Below, piece after piece: positions 26,883-34,663 of a stretch of 64,000 bases of DNA. This DNA comes from JAKALD01 sp963817785. GTDB lineage: Bacteria; Pseudomonadota; Gammaproteobacteria; Burkholderiales; SG8-39. The notes below the pieces were generated by a model. The model did no database searches. It worked only from the letters and a program-made list of their open reading frames with translations, and was not told the DNA's origin. Within the stretch, counting starts at the first letter, position 1. Each line of letters opens with the position of its first letter. Location of the stretch: contig CAWFPL010000003.1 of assembly GCA_963817785.1 (NCBI GenBank), positions 1-64,000 on the forward strand, read 5' to 3'. The position numbers and the translations under genes were made by a program.

Positions 26883-28538
26883 ATGAAGCGCGGCGCGCTC
26901 GGCGCGGCGCTCGCCTTGCTGCTCGCGCTCGCGCCGCCGCTCTCCGCGGCGCGAGCGGCGGGCACCATCGAGGAGGCGCTGCGCCAGCGCGTCGCCGAGC
27001 TGCGCGCGGGCGGCGAGGTGCGCGTAGACGGCGCGCGCATCGCGGCGCGCAGGCTGATCGCCGACTTTTACCGGCAGCGCGAATTCCGTCCCGCCTGGAC
27101 GCGGCTGCCGCGCCGCATGGCGCTCCTGCGGCTGGTCGAATCGAGCCGCGAGGACGGGCTCGAGCCGGGCGATTACCACGAGCGCGCGCTGCGCGACGGG
27201 CTCGCCGCCGATGCCGGCCCGGACGCCGCCGCCGATCGCGAGCTGCTCTACACAGACAGCCTGATCCGGCTCGCCTACACGCTGTATTTCGGCAAGCTCG
27301 ATCCGCGCCAGCTCGATCCGCAGTGGAACTTCGCGCGCACGCTGGACGGCATCGACCCGGTGCACGCGCTTGACGACGTGCTGCACGCGCCGTCGCTCGC
27401 CAAGGCGGTGGAGGCCTACGCGCCCCGGTTCGGGGCTTATCGCGATCTCAAGCAGGCCCTGGCGCGTTATCGCGCGATCGCCGCCGCCGGCGGCTGGCGG
27501 CGGGTGCACGGCGGACCGACGCTCAAGCCCGGCATGCGCGATGCGAGGGTCGCGGCGCTGCGCGCGCGGCTCGCCGCGACTGGCGACCTCGCGTCGGCCC
27601 GCTCGGCCGATGCGGAGCTCTTCGACCCCGCGCTCGAAGCGGCGCTGAAGCGCTACCAGCGCCGCAACGGGCTCGAGGCCGACGGCCTCGCGGGGCGGCG
27701 CACGCTCGCCGCCATGAACGTGAGCGCGCAGGCGCGCATCGACCAGATCCGCGTCAACCTCGAGCGCATGCGCTGGGTGGCGCAGAACCTGAAGGGCGAC
27801 TACCTGGTGGTGGACATCGCGGGCTTTCACGCGCGCCTCACCCTCGGCGGGCGCGAGGTCTGGTCCTCGCGCGTCGTGGTCGGGCGCCCGTACCGCAGCA
27901 CGCCGGTGTTCCGCGCCACCCTGCGCAGCATCGTGCTCAACCCGACCTGGAACGTGCCGCCGACGATCCTCGAGGAGGACGTGGTGCCGAAGCTCGTGAA
28001 GGACCCGGGCTTTCTCGCGCGCAATCACATGCGGGTGCTCGACTTCGCCGGCCACGCGGTGGACCCGGCGGGCATCGACTGGGCGCGCTACGTGGGCAGA
28101 AAGCTGCCCTACCAGATCGTGCAGGCGCCGGGCGAGGACAACCCGCTCGGGCGGCTCAAGTTCCTGTTTCCGAACGCGCACGACGTGTACCTGCACGACA
28201 CGCCCGGGAAGGCGCTGTTCGAGAAGCCCGAGCGCGCGTTCAGCTCCGGCTGCATCCGCGTGGAAAAACCGCTCGAGCTGGCGCTCCTGCTGCTCGACGA
28301 TTCCGAGCGCTGGAGCGCGGAAACGCTGCGCGCGGCGATCGCCACGGGGGAGACCCGCAGCCTGGCGGTGAAGCGGCAGGTGCCGGTCCTGCTGCTGTAC
28401 TGGACCGCGGAAACGCGCGCCGACGGCACGGTCGAGTTCCATCCCGACCTGTACGGGCGCGACGCGCCGGTGCTGAAGGGGCTCGATGCGCCGTTTCGGT
28501 TCAGTCCGCCGCAACGTAACCGCGACTGGTCGCGATAA
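26883..28538 (+). CDS. L,D-transpeptidase (YcbB/LdtD-like)
   Basis: 551 residues: signal peptide, a scaffold region, a peptidoglycan-binding domain (ALKRYQRRNGLEADGLAGRRTL) and the C-terminal YkuD catalytic domain. The catalytic motif is FSSGCIRVEKP with the nucleophile Cys near residue 456 and an upstream His in DVYLHDTP. It forms 3-3 peptidoglycan cross-links in the periplasm. The ATG at 26883 was chosen because the signal peptide starts there, though a much longer frame is open upstream. It is divergent from the YcbK-like gene, with 72 bp between them. Confidence 0.93.
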   Translation: MKRGALGAALALLLALAPPLSAARAAGTIEEALRQRVAELRAGGEVRVDGARIAARRLIADFYRQREFRPAWTRLPRRMALLRLVESSREDGLEPGDYHERALRDGLAADAGPDAAADRELLYTDSLIRLAYTLYFGKLDPRQLDPQWNFARTLDGIDPVHALDDVLHAPSLAKAVEAYAPRFGAYRDLKQALARYRAIAAAGGWRRVHGGPTLKPGMRDARVAALRARLAATGDLASARSADAELFDPALEAALKRYQRRNGLEADGLAGRRTLAAMNVSAQARIDQIRVNLERMRWVAQNLKGDYLVVDIAGFHARLTLGGREVWSSRVVVGRPYRSTPVFRATLRSIVLNPTWNVPPTILEEDVVPKLVKDPGFLARNHMRVLDFAGHAVDPAGIDWARYVGRKLPYQIVQAPGEDNPLGRLKFLFPNAHDVYLHDTPGKALFEKPERAFSSGCIRVEKPLELALLLLDDSERWSAETLRAAIATGETRSLAVKRQVPVLLLYWTAETRADGTVEFHPDLYGRDAPVLKGLDAPFRFSPPQRNRDWSR

Positions 28539-28577
28539 TAGAGAGCTTTCGTGCCGTAGAGTGTTCAACTGGAGGTA

Positions 28578-28808
28578 ATGATGGCCAAATTGCGTCGGCC
28601 CCAAAAGCGCGCCAAATTGCCGCGGGGCGAGTCGGTGCCGAATGCGAAGCCCTCCGGCCTGCGGCGACTAATCCGGAAGGGGATGATTCATTGGAACGGC
28701 GCAAAGCCGAAGGGAGGCCGTTTGCGGCCACCTATCTCGGGCAGGACGGCCGCCGCTCGGATACTTGAAGAGCGTGGAGGGGTTTCGAGAGCAAGGCGCC
28801 GGCCCTGA
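28578..28808 (+). CDS. Small basic protein, possible antitoxin remnant
   Basis: A good ribosome site (GGAGGTA) precedes ATG 28578. The 76-residue product has a segment SGLRRLIRKGMIHWNGAKPK and later RTAAARILEERG that resemble the C-terminal part of VapB/AbrB-type antitoxins, but there is no toxin gene behind it and the middle looks degraded. It might be a remnant or an unrelated small protein. Confidence 0.35.
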   Translation: MMAKLRRPQKRAKLPRGESVPNAKPSGLRRLIRKGMIHWNGAKPKGGRLRPPISGRTAAARILEERGGVSRARRRP

Positions 28809-28879
28809 TTGACGGTCTCCGTGACTCGGGAGACCGAACAGTTGCTGCTGTTCAGTCAGCAGGCGTAACCTAGCGACAA

Positions 28880-29092
28880 ATGACCCAGCCGATCATCACT
28901 TCCTCTCCAGACATGATGGGCGGAACCCCGGTGTTCGCGGGCACACGCGTCCCGGTGCAGACGCTCCTCGATTACTTGGAGAACGGTGAGTCGATCGATG
29001 ATTTTCTTGAGGGATTCCCGACCGTCCGGCGCGAACAGATCATCGGGTTCCTCGAGGAGGCCAAGGCGCGCATGGTCGCCTCGGCGTCGTGA
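28880..29092 (+). CDS. DUF433 antitoxin
   Basis: 70 residues with the DUF433 pattern PDMMGGTPVFAGTRVPVQTL, then LDYLENGESIDDFLEGFP and the C-terminal helix. DUF433 proteins contain a winged helix-like DNA-binding fold and pair with DUF5615 PIN-like toxins. Its stop overlaps the GTG of the next gene, the interrupted DUF5615 toxin. It appears intact. Confidence 0.88.
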   Translation: MTQPIITSSPDMMGGTPVFAGTRVPVQTLLDYLENGESIDDFLEGFPTVRREQIIGFLEEAKARMVASAS

Positions 29093-29192
29093 GGGTACTG
29101 CTCGACGAGTGCATTGACCGAGATGCGCGTCAAGCCGCGTCCTTCAGGGCGGGGAAGGAAAGCGCGGAGGCGGTAGGCGTGCTTTGAGCCGG

Positions 29193-29606
29193 TTAGTCTG
29201 GCGTGTGCTGCTGTTCGATGTACTGGCGCACGATGCTGATGGGAGCGCCGCCGCACGAAACGGCGAAGTAGGACGGCGACCACAGCACGCCTTTCCAGTA
29301 CCGCTTGCGGATGTCGGGACGCTGCTTGCGCAGCAGACGGCTGGAGACGCCCTTGAGACTGTTCACGAGCGAAGAGATACAGACCTTGGGTGGGTACTCC
29401 ACCAGCAGGTGCACATGGTCGTCCTCGCCGTCCATCTCGAGCAGTGTGGACTCGAAGTCCGCGCAGACGCTGGCGAAGATGCCGCGCAGGGCATCGATGG
29501 CCGGGCCATCGAATACCCGGCGGCGATACTTTGCCACGAAGACCAAGTGGACGTGCATCTTGAAAACACAGTGTCTTCCGTGCCGAATGTCGTTGTCGTC
29601 GCTCAT
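29193..29606 (-). CDS. tnpA: Y1 (HUH) transposase TnpA, copy 1
   Basis: 137 residues of the IS200/IS605 transposase family. The HUH metal-binding motif is DDHVHLLVEYPP near residue 62 and the nucleophile Tyr is in VRQYIEQQ near 129. Such enzymes move single-stranded DNA with sequence-specific left cleavage, consistent with the TGAC flank. It is intact and differs from copy 2 by one conservative change near the start (MSDDND versus MSEDND). Confidence 0.92.
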   Translation of the reverse strand: MSDDNDIRHGRHCVFKMHVHLVFVAKYRRRVFDGPAIDALRGIFASVCADFESTLLEMDGEDDHVHLLVEYPPKVCISSLVNSLKGVSSRLLRKQRPDIRKRYWKGVLWSPSYFAVSCGGAPISIVRQYIEQQHTPD

Positions 29607-29628
29607 AGGCCAAGAGTATCATGAGGCC

Positions 29629-30833
29629 ATGCAGCGTCTCCAAGCCTTCAAGTACGAACTGATGCCGACCGGTGAGCAGCAGCGCGACATGCGCCGCTTC
29701 GCGGGGTCGTGCCGGTTCGTGTACAACAAGGCGCTGGCGATGCAGAAGGAACGCTACGAGCGCGGCGAGAAGAAGCTCGGCTACGCTGGGCTGTGCAAGG
29801 GGAGATTACGCAGTGGCGCTCTGGTTCAGAGACGCCCTGGCTGGCCGATGCGCCGATCCATCCGTTGCAGCAGGCGTTGAAGGACCTGGAGCGGGCCTAT
29901 GGCAACTTCTTCGCCAAGCGCGCGGCCTTCCCGAAGTTCAAGAAGCGCGGCCAGCGCGAGAGCTTCCGTTACCCCGATCCGAAGCAGATCAAGCTGGATC
30001 AGGGGAACAGCCGCATCTTCCTGCCCAAGCTCGGATGGCTGCGCTATCGCAACAGCCGGGACGTGCTGGGTGAGGTGCGCAACGTCACGGTCAGCTTGGT
30101 CGGCGGCAAGTGGTTCGTGAGTATCCAGACCGAGCGCGAGGCCGCGCCTCCGGTGCCGCAGGCCAGCAGCGCCGTCGGCATCGACGTGGGCGTAGCCCGC
30201 TTCGCCACGTTCAGCGACGGCACGTTCCTCGCGCCGCTGGACAGCTTCAAGAAACACGAGGCCCGATTGCGCCGCTACCAGCGGGCCATGAGCCGCAAGG
30301 TCAAGTTCAGCAACAACTGGAAGAAGGCGAAAGCCCGCCTCCAGGGCATTCACGCCCGCATCGGCAACGCCCGCCGCGACTACCTGCACAAGGCCACGAC
30401 CACGATCAGCCAAAACCACGCGATGGTGGCAATCGAGGACTTGCAGGTACGGAACATGTCCCGGTCGGCGGCGGGCACGGTCGATGAGCCAGGCAGAAAC
30501 GTTCGGGCCAAGTCCGGCCTGAACAAGTCGATCCTCGATCAGGGCTGGTTCGAGTTCCGCCGCCAGTTGGAATACAAGCTGGCGTGGAGCGGTGGATGGC
30601 TGATCGCCGTGCCGCCGCAGCACACAAGCCGCACGTGTCCGGATTGTGGCTGCGTGAGCGCGGACAACCGGCCCACGCAGGCGCAATTCCGCTGCGTCGA
30701 ATGCGGCTTCGAGGACAACGCCGATGTCGTCGGCGCGATCAACATTCTGGCGCGGGGACACCGCGTTGCAGCCTGTGGAGAGGTAGCGCAGTTGGGCTCC
30801 TCCGTGAAACAGGAACCCACCGAAGCGATCTGA
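29629..30833 (+). pseudogene. tnpB: TnpB RNA-guided nuclease, copy 1, frameshifted
   Basis: Compared with copy 2, two extra G occur in the run at 29799-29802 (GGGGAG versus GGAG), shifting the frame near codon 58. The N-terminal part therefore ends early, while the rest of the RuvC and zinc-finger region stays open in another frame from 29709. The catalytic residues are otherwise the same as in copy 2. The full-length protein cannot be made without frameshifting, but the tail and its RNA may still be transcribed. Confidence 0.85.
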
Positions 30834-30896
30834 GATGTGCATCATCGTTTCAGACACCGTAGGAATCTCCGGCCTTTAGGCCGGGGAGGATGTCAA
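30700..30896 (+). ncRNA. Candidate omegaRNA scaffold, copy 1
   Basis: In studied IS200/IS605 elements the guide RNA of TnpB spans the 3' end of tnpB and the right end of the element and takes its guide from the flanking DNA. Here the right end has the hairpin CCGGCCTTTAGGCCGG followed by GGAGGATGTCAA. The flank, hence the predicted guide, begins CGACGTCTTGCGGCTC. The 5' end is a guess from family knowledge. Confidence 0.35.
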
Positions 30897-31226
30897 CGAC
30901 GTCTTGCGGCTCACGTTGCGGGCCACGAAGTAACGACGGTCCCACAGGCCGGGTGGGCCGGAGTAAAAAACGGCGAGCTCCTCGCGCTCGCAGAGGCCAG
31001 CTTCGACGCGTTCGTTACAGTAGACCGGAATCTTTCCTTTCAGCAGCACGTCCCGCGTTTCTCCATTGCGGTGATCGTACTGCGGGCGCCATCGAACCGG
31101 CTTGCCGATCTGCGTCCGCTGATCCCAAGACTTCTTGAGGTCCTGTCGACGGTACGGCCCGGAGTGCTGACCTGGGTCAGCGCGTAGCCGCCCGATCGCC
31201 GACGATTCTCTGCTATCGTGTGCGGC

Positions 31227-32324
31227 ATGCCGCAGGGGCCTGCCGACGCCATCGACCCGGGCGCGCTGCGCCGCGCTCTGGTCATCAAGCTGCGCCATCA
31301 CGGCGACACGCTGCTCGCCGCGCCCGTGTTCGGCGCGCTGAAGGCCGCCTCGCCCGCGCTCGAGATCGACGCGCTGGTGTACGACGACACCGCGCCGATG
31401 CTCGATGGCCACCCCGCGATCGCGCGGCTGTACACGGTCGGACGCGGCTGGCGCGCGCTCGACGCGCTCGACCGGATCGCCGCCGAGCGGCGCCTGTTCG
31501 CCGAGCTGCGCGCGCGCCATTACGAGCTCATCGTGCACCTCACCGAGCATCCGCGCGGCGCGTGGCTCGCGCGCACGCTCGGCGCGCGCCACAGCGTCGC
31601 GCCGGCCGTTCCCGGGCGCGGCCGGCTGTGGGCGAACAGCTTCACCCACCTGTACCGGCTGCCCATGAACGGGCGCCGCCACCAGGTCGAGCTCAACCTC
31701 GACGCCCTGCGCAGGATCGGCATCCAGCCCGCGCCGGATGCGCGCCGCGTGACCTTCGTGCCCGGCGCCGAGGCCGAGGCGCGCGTCGAGCGGCTGCTCG
31801 CCGCCGAAGGCCTCGCCGCGCGCGGCTTCATCCACATCCACCCGGCCTCGCGCTGGCGCTTCAAGTGCTGGCCGGCCGAACAGAACGCCGCGCTCGCCGA
31901 CCGGCTCGCGGGGGCCGGCCATCGAGTCGTGCTCACCGCGGCGCCCGAGCCGCAGGAGCGCGCGCTCGTGGACGAGATCGTCGCGCGCGCGGCCGCCAAG
32001 CCGCTCAACCTCGCGGGCCAGCTCGACATCAAGGAACTGGGTGCGCTCACCGCGCGCGCGCGGCTCTTCGTCGGCGTCGACTCGATGCCCATGCACCTCG
32101 CCGGCGCGATGGGCACCCCGACCGTGGCCCTGTTCGGCCCCAGCGGCGAGCTCGAGTGGGGCCCCTGGCGCGTGCCGCACCGCGTGGTGGCGAGCCGCGA
32201 ACACCTCTGCCGGCCCTGCGGCAACGACGGTTGCGGCGGCGGGAAGGTGAGCGAGTGCCTCACCACGCTACCGCTCGAGGAGGTCTACGCGGCGGTGCAG
32301 GAGATGATGGGGGAGGGGGTTTGA
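31227..32324 (+). CDS. GT9-family glycosyltransferase, LPS heptosyltransferase-like
   Basis: About 365 residues. The N-terminus ALVIKLRHHGDTLLAAPVF is the GT9 (WaaC/F/Q) signature; the C-terminal half has IHIHPASRWRFKCWPAEQNAAL and GVDSMPMHLAGAMGTPTVALFGPSG, which bind the ADP-heptose donor. The resemblance is closest to RfaQ-type heptosyltransferase III, adding heptose to LPS core at the inner membrane. ATG 31227 is used; a GTG lies 9 bp upstream. It leads a block of envelope genes. Confidence 0.85.
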   Translation: MPQGPADAIDPGALRRALVIKLRHHGDTLLAAPVFGALKAASPALEIDALVYDDTAPMLDGHPAIARLYTVGRGWRALDALDRIAAERRLFAELRARHYELIVHLTEHPRGAWLARTLGARHSVAPAVPGRGRLWANSFTHLYRLPMNGRRHQVELNLDALRRIGIQPAPDARRVTFVPGAEAEARVERLLAAEGLAARGFIHIHPASRWRFKCWPAEQNAALADRLAGAGHRVVLTAAPEPQERALVDEIVARAAAKPLNLAGQLDIKELGALTARARLFVGVDSMPMHLAGAMGTPTVALFGPSGELEWGPWRVPHRVVASREHLCRPCGNDGCGGGKVSECLTTLPLEEVYAAVQEMMGEGV

Positions 32325-32362
32325 TGCTGCTGCCAGTGCGATATGTTTTGGCTTTTACCCAA

Positions 32363-32424
32363 TCTCCCCCTTTCCCGAATTTCGCCGTGCGGGAGCGCGC
32401 GGCGAAATTCGGAAAAGGGGGAGA
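32363..32424. repeat. Long imperfect hairpin between GT9 and GT4 genes
   Basis: Arms of 25 bp (32363-32387 and 32400-32424) are complementary with one mismatch and a 12-base loop; the arms contain a C5/G5 run and GAATTTCGCCG. It could terminate transcription from either side or be a REP/MITE-like repeat. No second copy was noticed in the window. Confidence 0.8.
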
Positions 32425-32499
32425 GTCTGGAAAAGCAAACCTGCGCTCGGTGCCAACGCGCTCACGGACCCGACGCAATTTGCAAATGCCTCCCCTCCC

Positions 32500-33639
32500 A
32501 TGCGCATCGCCCTGATCCGCCAGCGCTACAACCCCTACGGCGGGGCCGAGCGCATCGTCGCCGCCGCGCTGCCCGCGCTCGAGCGCGCGGGGGTGGACGT
32601 GACGCTGATCGCGCGCAGCTGGGACGGCTGGGGCGCGCGCCAGGTGTTGAAGGTCGATCCGTTTTATCTCGGCCGGCTGTGGCGCGACTGGTCGTTCGCG
32701 CGCGCTGCCCGCGCGGCCTGGCGCCGGCGCGGGTTCGATCTCGCGCAGTCGCACGAGCGCATTCCGGGCTGCGACGTGTACCGCGCGGGCGACGGGGTGC
32801 ACGCGCGCTGGCTCGAGATCCGGCGCGCGGAGGGCTCGCTCGCCGAGCGACTCGGTATTTGGGCCAATCCCTACCATCGCTACGTTCTCGGCGCGGAGAA
32901 GGCGATGTTCGAGCATCCGCGGCTGCGCGCGGTGATCTGCAATTCGCGCATGGTGCGCGACGAGATCCTCGCGCGTTTTCGCATCGCGCCCGAGAAGCTG
33001 CACGTGATCTACAACGGGGTGGACCTCGAGCGCTTCAGCCCGCGGGCGCGCCAGGCGCTGCGGGCCGAGGCGCGCTCGGCGCTCGGCGCCCAGCCGCGCG
33101 ACACCGTGTTCCTGTTCGTCGGCTCGGGCTTCAGGAGGAAGGGCGTGGACACCGCGATCCGGGCGCTCGCGCAGGCCGGCGAGGCGGGCCTCAAGCTGGT
33201 GGTGGCGGGGCGCGACCGGGAGGCCGCGCGCTTCGAAGCGCTCGCGCGCGCGAGCGGGGTCGCCGACCGGGTGCAGTTCCTCGGCGGGCGCGAGGACGTG
33301 CGTCCGCTCTACGCGGCCGCCGATTGCTTTATGCTTCCCACCCGCTACGACCCGTTCGGCACCACCGCGCTCGAGGCGCTGGCGATGGGGCTGCCGGTGA
33401 TCGTGAGCGGCAACGCCGGCGCGGCCGAGCTAGTGCGCGCGGGCGAGAACGGCTGGATCTGCCAGCCCGGCGACGCGGCCGGGCTCGCGCGACTGATGCG
33501 GGAGGCCGATCGCGCGCTGCGCGCCGAACGGCGCCTGGCATCGGCCGCGCGCGCCACCGCGGAACGCTTTGGAATCGACGACATGGCCAGGCAGCTGACC
33601 GATCTGTACGCGGCGCTTGTGCCGGGAGCTAGACGATGA
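32500..33639 (+). CDS. GT4-family glycosyltransferase, LPS core type
   Basis: 379 residues with two Rossmann-like halves. N-terminal MRIALIRQRYNPYGGAERIV is the GT4 donor/acceptor loop; NGVDLERFSP and the C-terminal PTRYDPFGTTALEALAMGLPV (E-x7-E motif) are the donor-binding signatures. It likely transfers a sugar to the LPS inner core (WaaG-like). Its stop overlaps the start of the Sel1-repeat gene, pointing to one operon through msbA. Confidence 0.85.
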   Translation: MRIALIRQRYNPYGGAERIVAAALPALERAGVDVTLIARSWDGWGARQVLKVDPFYLGRLWRDWSFARAARAAWRRRGFDLAQSHERIPGCDVYRAGDGVHARWLEIRRAEGSLAERLGIWANPYHRYVLGAEKAMFEHPRLRAVICNSRMVRDEILARFRIAPEKLHVIYNGVDLERFSPRARQALRAEARSALGAQPRDTVFLFVGSGFRRKGVDTAIRALAQAGEAGLKLVVAGRDREAARFEALARASGVADRVQFLGGREDVRPLYAAADCFMLPTRYDPFGTTALEALAMGLPVIVSGNAGAAELVRAGENGWICQPGDAAGLARLMREADRALRAERRLASAARATAERFGIDDMARQLTDLYAALVPGARR

Positions 33640-34661
33640 CGACCGTACGCAAGATCCTCGCCCTGGCGCTGTGCGCGGGGCTGCTCGCCTGCGCAGCCGT
33701 GCCGCCGCAGCATCCGGAGAAGGAGATCGCGCAGCTCGCCACCGAAGCCGCGGCCGGGCGCACCGACTCGAGGCAGAAGCTCGAAGACCTCGCCAAAGGC
33801 GGCGACCCGGTGGCCGAGCGCTACCTGGGCATCCTGTACGTCGGCGGCAAGGGCGTGTTCCAGAGCGACAAGCTGGCGGTCCAGTGGTTCGAGCGCGCCG
33901 CGAAGCAGGGCGACGTCGTCGCCGCGCACAACCTGGCGGTGATCTATCAGCGCGCCCCCGCGTCGATGCGCAACCTGCCCGAGGCGCTCAAGTGGTTCCG
34001 CTTCGCCGCCGACAAGGGCTACGCGCGCTCGCAGGCGAACCTCGGCGAGATGCTGCTCACGGGCGAGGGCACCGTCGCCGACGTTCCCGCGGGCATCGAG
34101 TGGATCAAGAAGGCGGCGGCGCAGCACGAGCCCTACGGCGAGTACCTGCTCGGCATGGCCTACCTCGACGGGCAGGGCGTCAAGCAGGACGATGCCGAGG
34201 CGGCGCGGCTGCTGAAGAGCGCCGCCGAGGGCAACGAGCGCAACGCCCAGTACCACCTGGCGCTGCTCTACGGCGTCGGCCGCGGCGTGCCGCACGACGT
34301 CAAGCAGGCGGTGGCCTGGCTGCGCAAGTCCGCCAACCAGTTCCAGCCCGAGGCGCAGTACCTGCTCGCCGCGATCTACTCGCACGGCATGTACGGCGTG
34401 GAGCGCGACGACAAGATGGCCGCGGCGCTGCTGCAGCGCGCCGCCGACCAGAACTACCCCGACGCGCAATACGCCCTCGGGCTGATGTTCTTCGAGGGCC
34501 GCGGCGTGACCAAGAACCCGAAGGAGGCCTACGTCTGGATCTCGCGCGCGGCCAAGAACGGCCAGCCGCAGGCGGCCGCGCTGATGCGCCGCGCCGAGCA
34601 GATGCTGCCCAAGGGCTCGGGCGAGCGCCCGCTGCCGTTCCCCGGGCTGGAAAAGAAATAG
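33636..34661 (+). CDS. Sel1-repeat (SLR) lipoprotein
   Basis: 341 residues. The N-terminus has a lipoprotein signal with lipobox LLAC at about residues 16-19, so the mature protein is probably membrane-anchored at Cys. The rest is a run of Sel1-like (tetratricopeptide-type) repeats, seen as repeated AQYxLALLYGVGRGV and AQYALGLMFFEGRGV patterns about 36 residues apart. Such proteins act as adaptors; the partner is unknown. It overlaps the GT4 gene and precedes msbA by 2 bp. Confidence 0.85.
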   Translation: MTTVRKILALALCAGLLACAAVPPQHPEKEIAQLATEAAAGRTDSRQKLEDLAKGGDPVAERYLGILYVGGKGVFQSDKLAVQWFERAAKQGDVVAAHNLAVIYQRAPASMRNLPEALKWFRFAADKGYARSQANLGEMLLTGEGTVADVPAGIEWIKKAAAQHEPYGEYLLGMAYLDGQGVKQDDAEAARLLKSAAEGNERNAQYHLALLYGVGRGVPHDVKQAVAWLRKSANQFQPEAQYLLAAIYSHGMYGVERDDKMAAALLQRAADQNYPDAQYALGLMFFEGRGVTKNPKEAYVWISRAAKNGQPQAAALMRRAEQMLPKGSGERPLPFPGLEKK

Positions 34662-34663
34662 CG

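Larger units (their letters stand above)
29119..30896. mobile_element. IS200/IS605-family element, copy 1 (divergent tnpA and tnpB)
   Basis: The 1778-bp element is defined by comparing the two copies in this window and by the seamless restoration of the interrupted toxin frame when it is removed. It inserts 3' of TTGAC without a target-site duplication, as expected for Y1 (HUH) transposition. It carries tnpA on the minus strand and tnpB on the plus strand. The right end carries a hairpin, CCGGCCTTTAGGCCGG, followed by GGAGGATGTCAA. It differs from copy 2 by four substitutions and a 2-bp insertion. Confidence 0.93.
29089..31187 (+). pseudogene. DUF5615 PIN-like toxin interrupted by an IS200/IS605 element
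   Basis: The 5' part (29089-29118) encodes VRVLLDECID and the 3' part (30897-31187) continues RRLAAHVAGHEVTTVPQAGW to the stop. Joining the two directly restores one in-frame DUF5615 protein of about 106 residues, beginning with the typical LLDEC acidic motif and including VTVDRNLSFQQ. The element sits after the tenth codon, next to the sequence TTGAC. The upstream DUF433 gene is its antitoxin partner. A GTG in the right end of the element (30837) is in frame with the 3' part. Confidence 0.88.

Noticed and set aside
29826..30857. 343-codon minus-strand open frame opposite tnpB (also at 42933-43964)
   Set aside because: Present in both IS copies only because they are duplicates; antisense to TnpB catalytic motifs.
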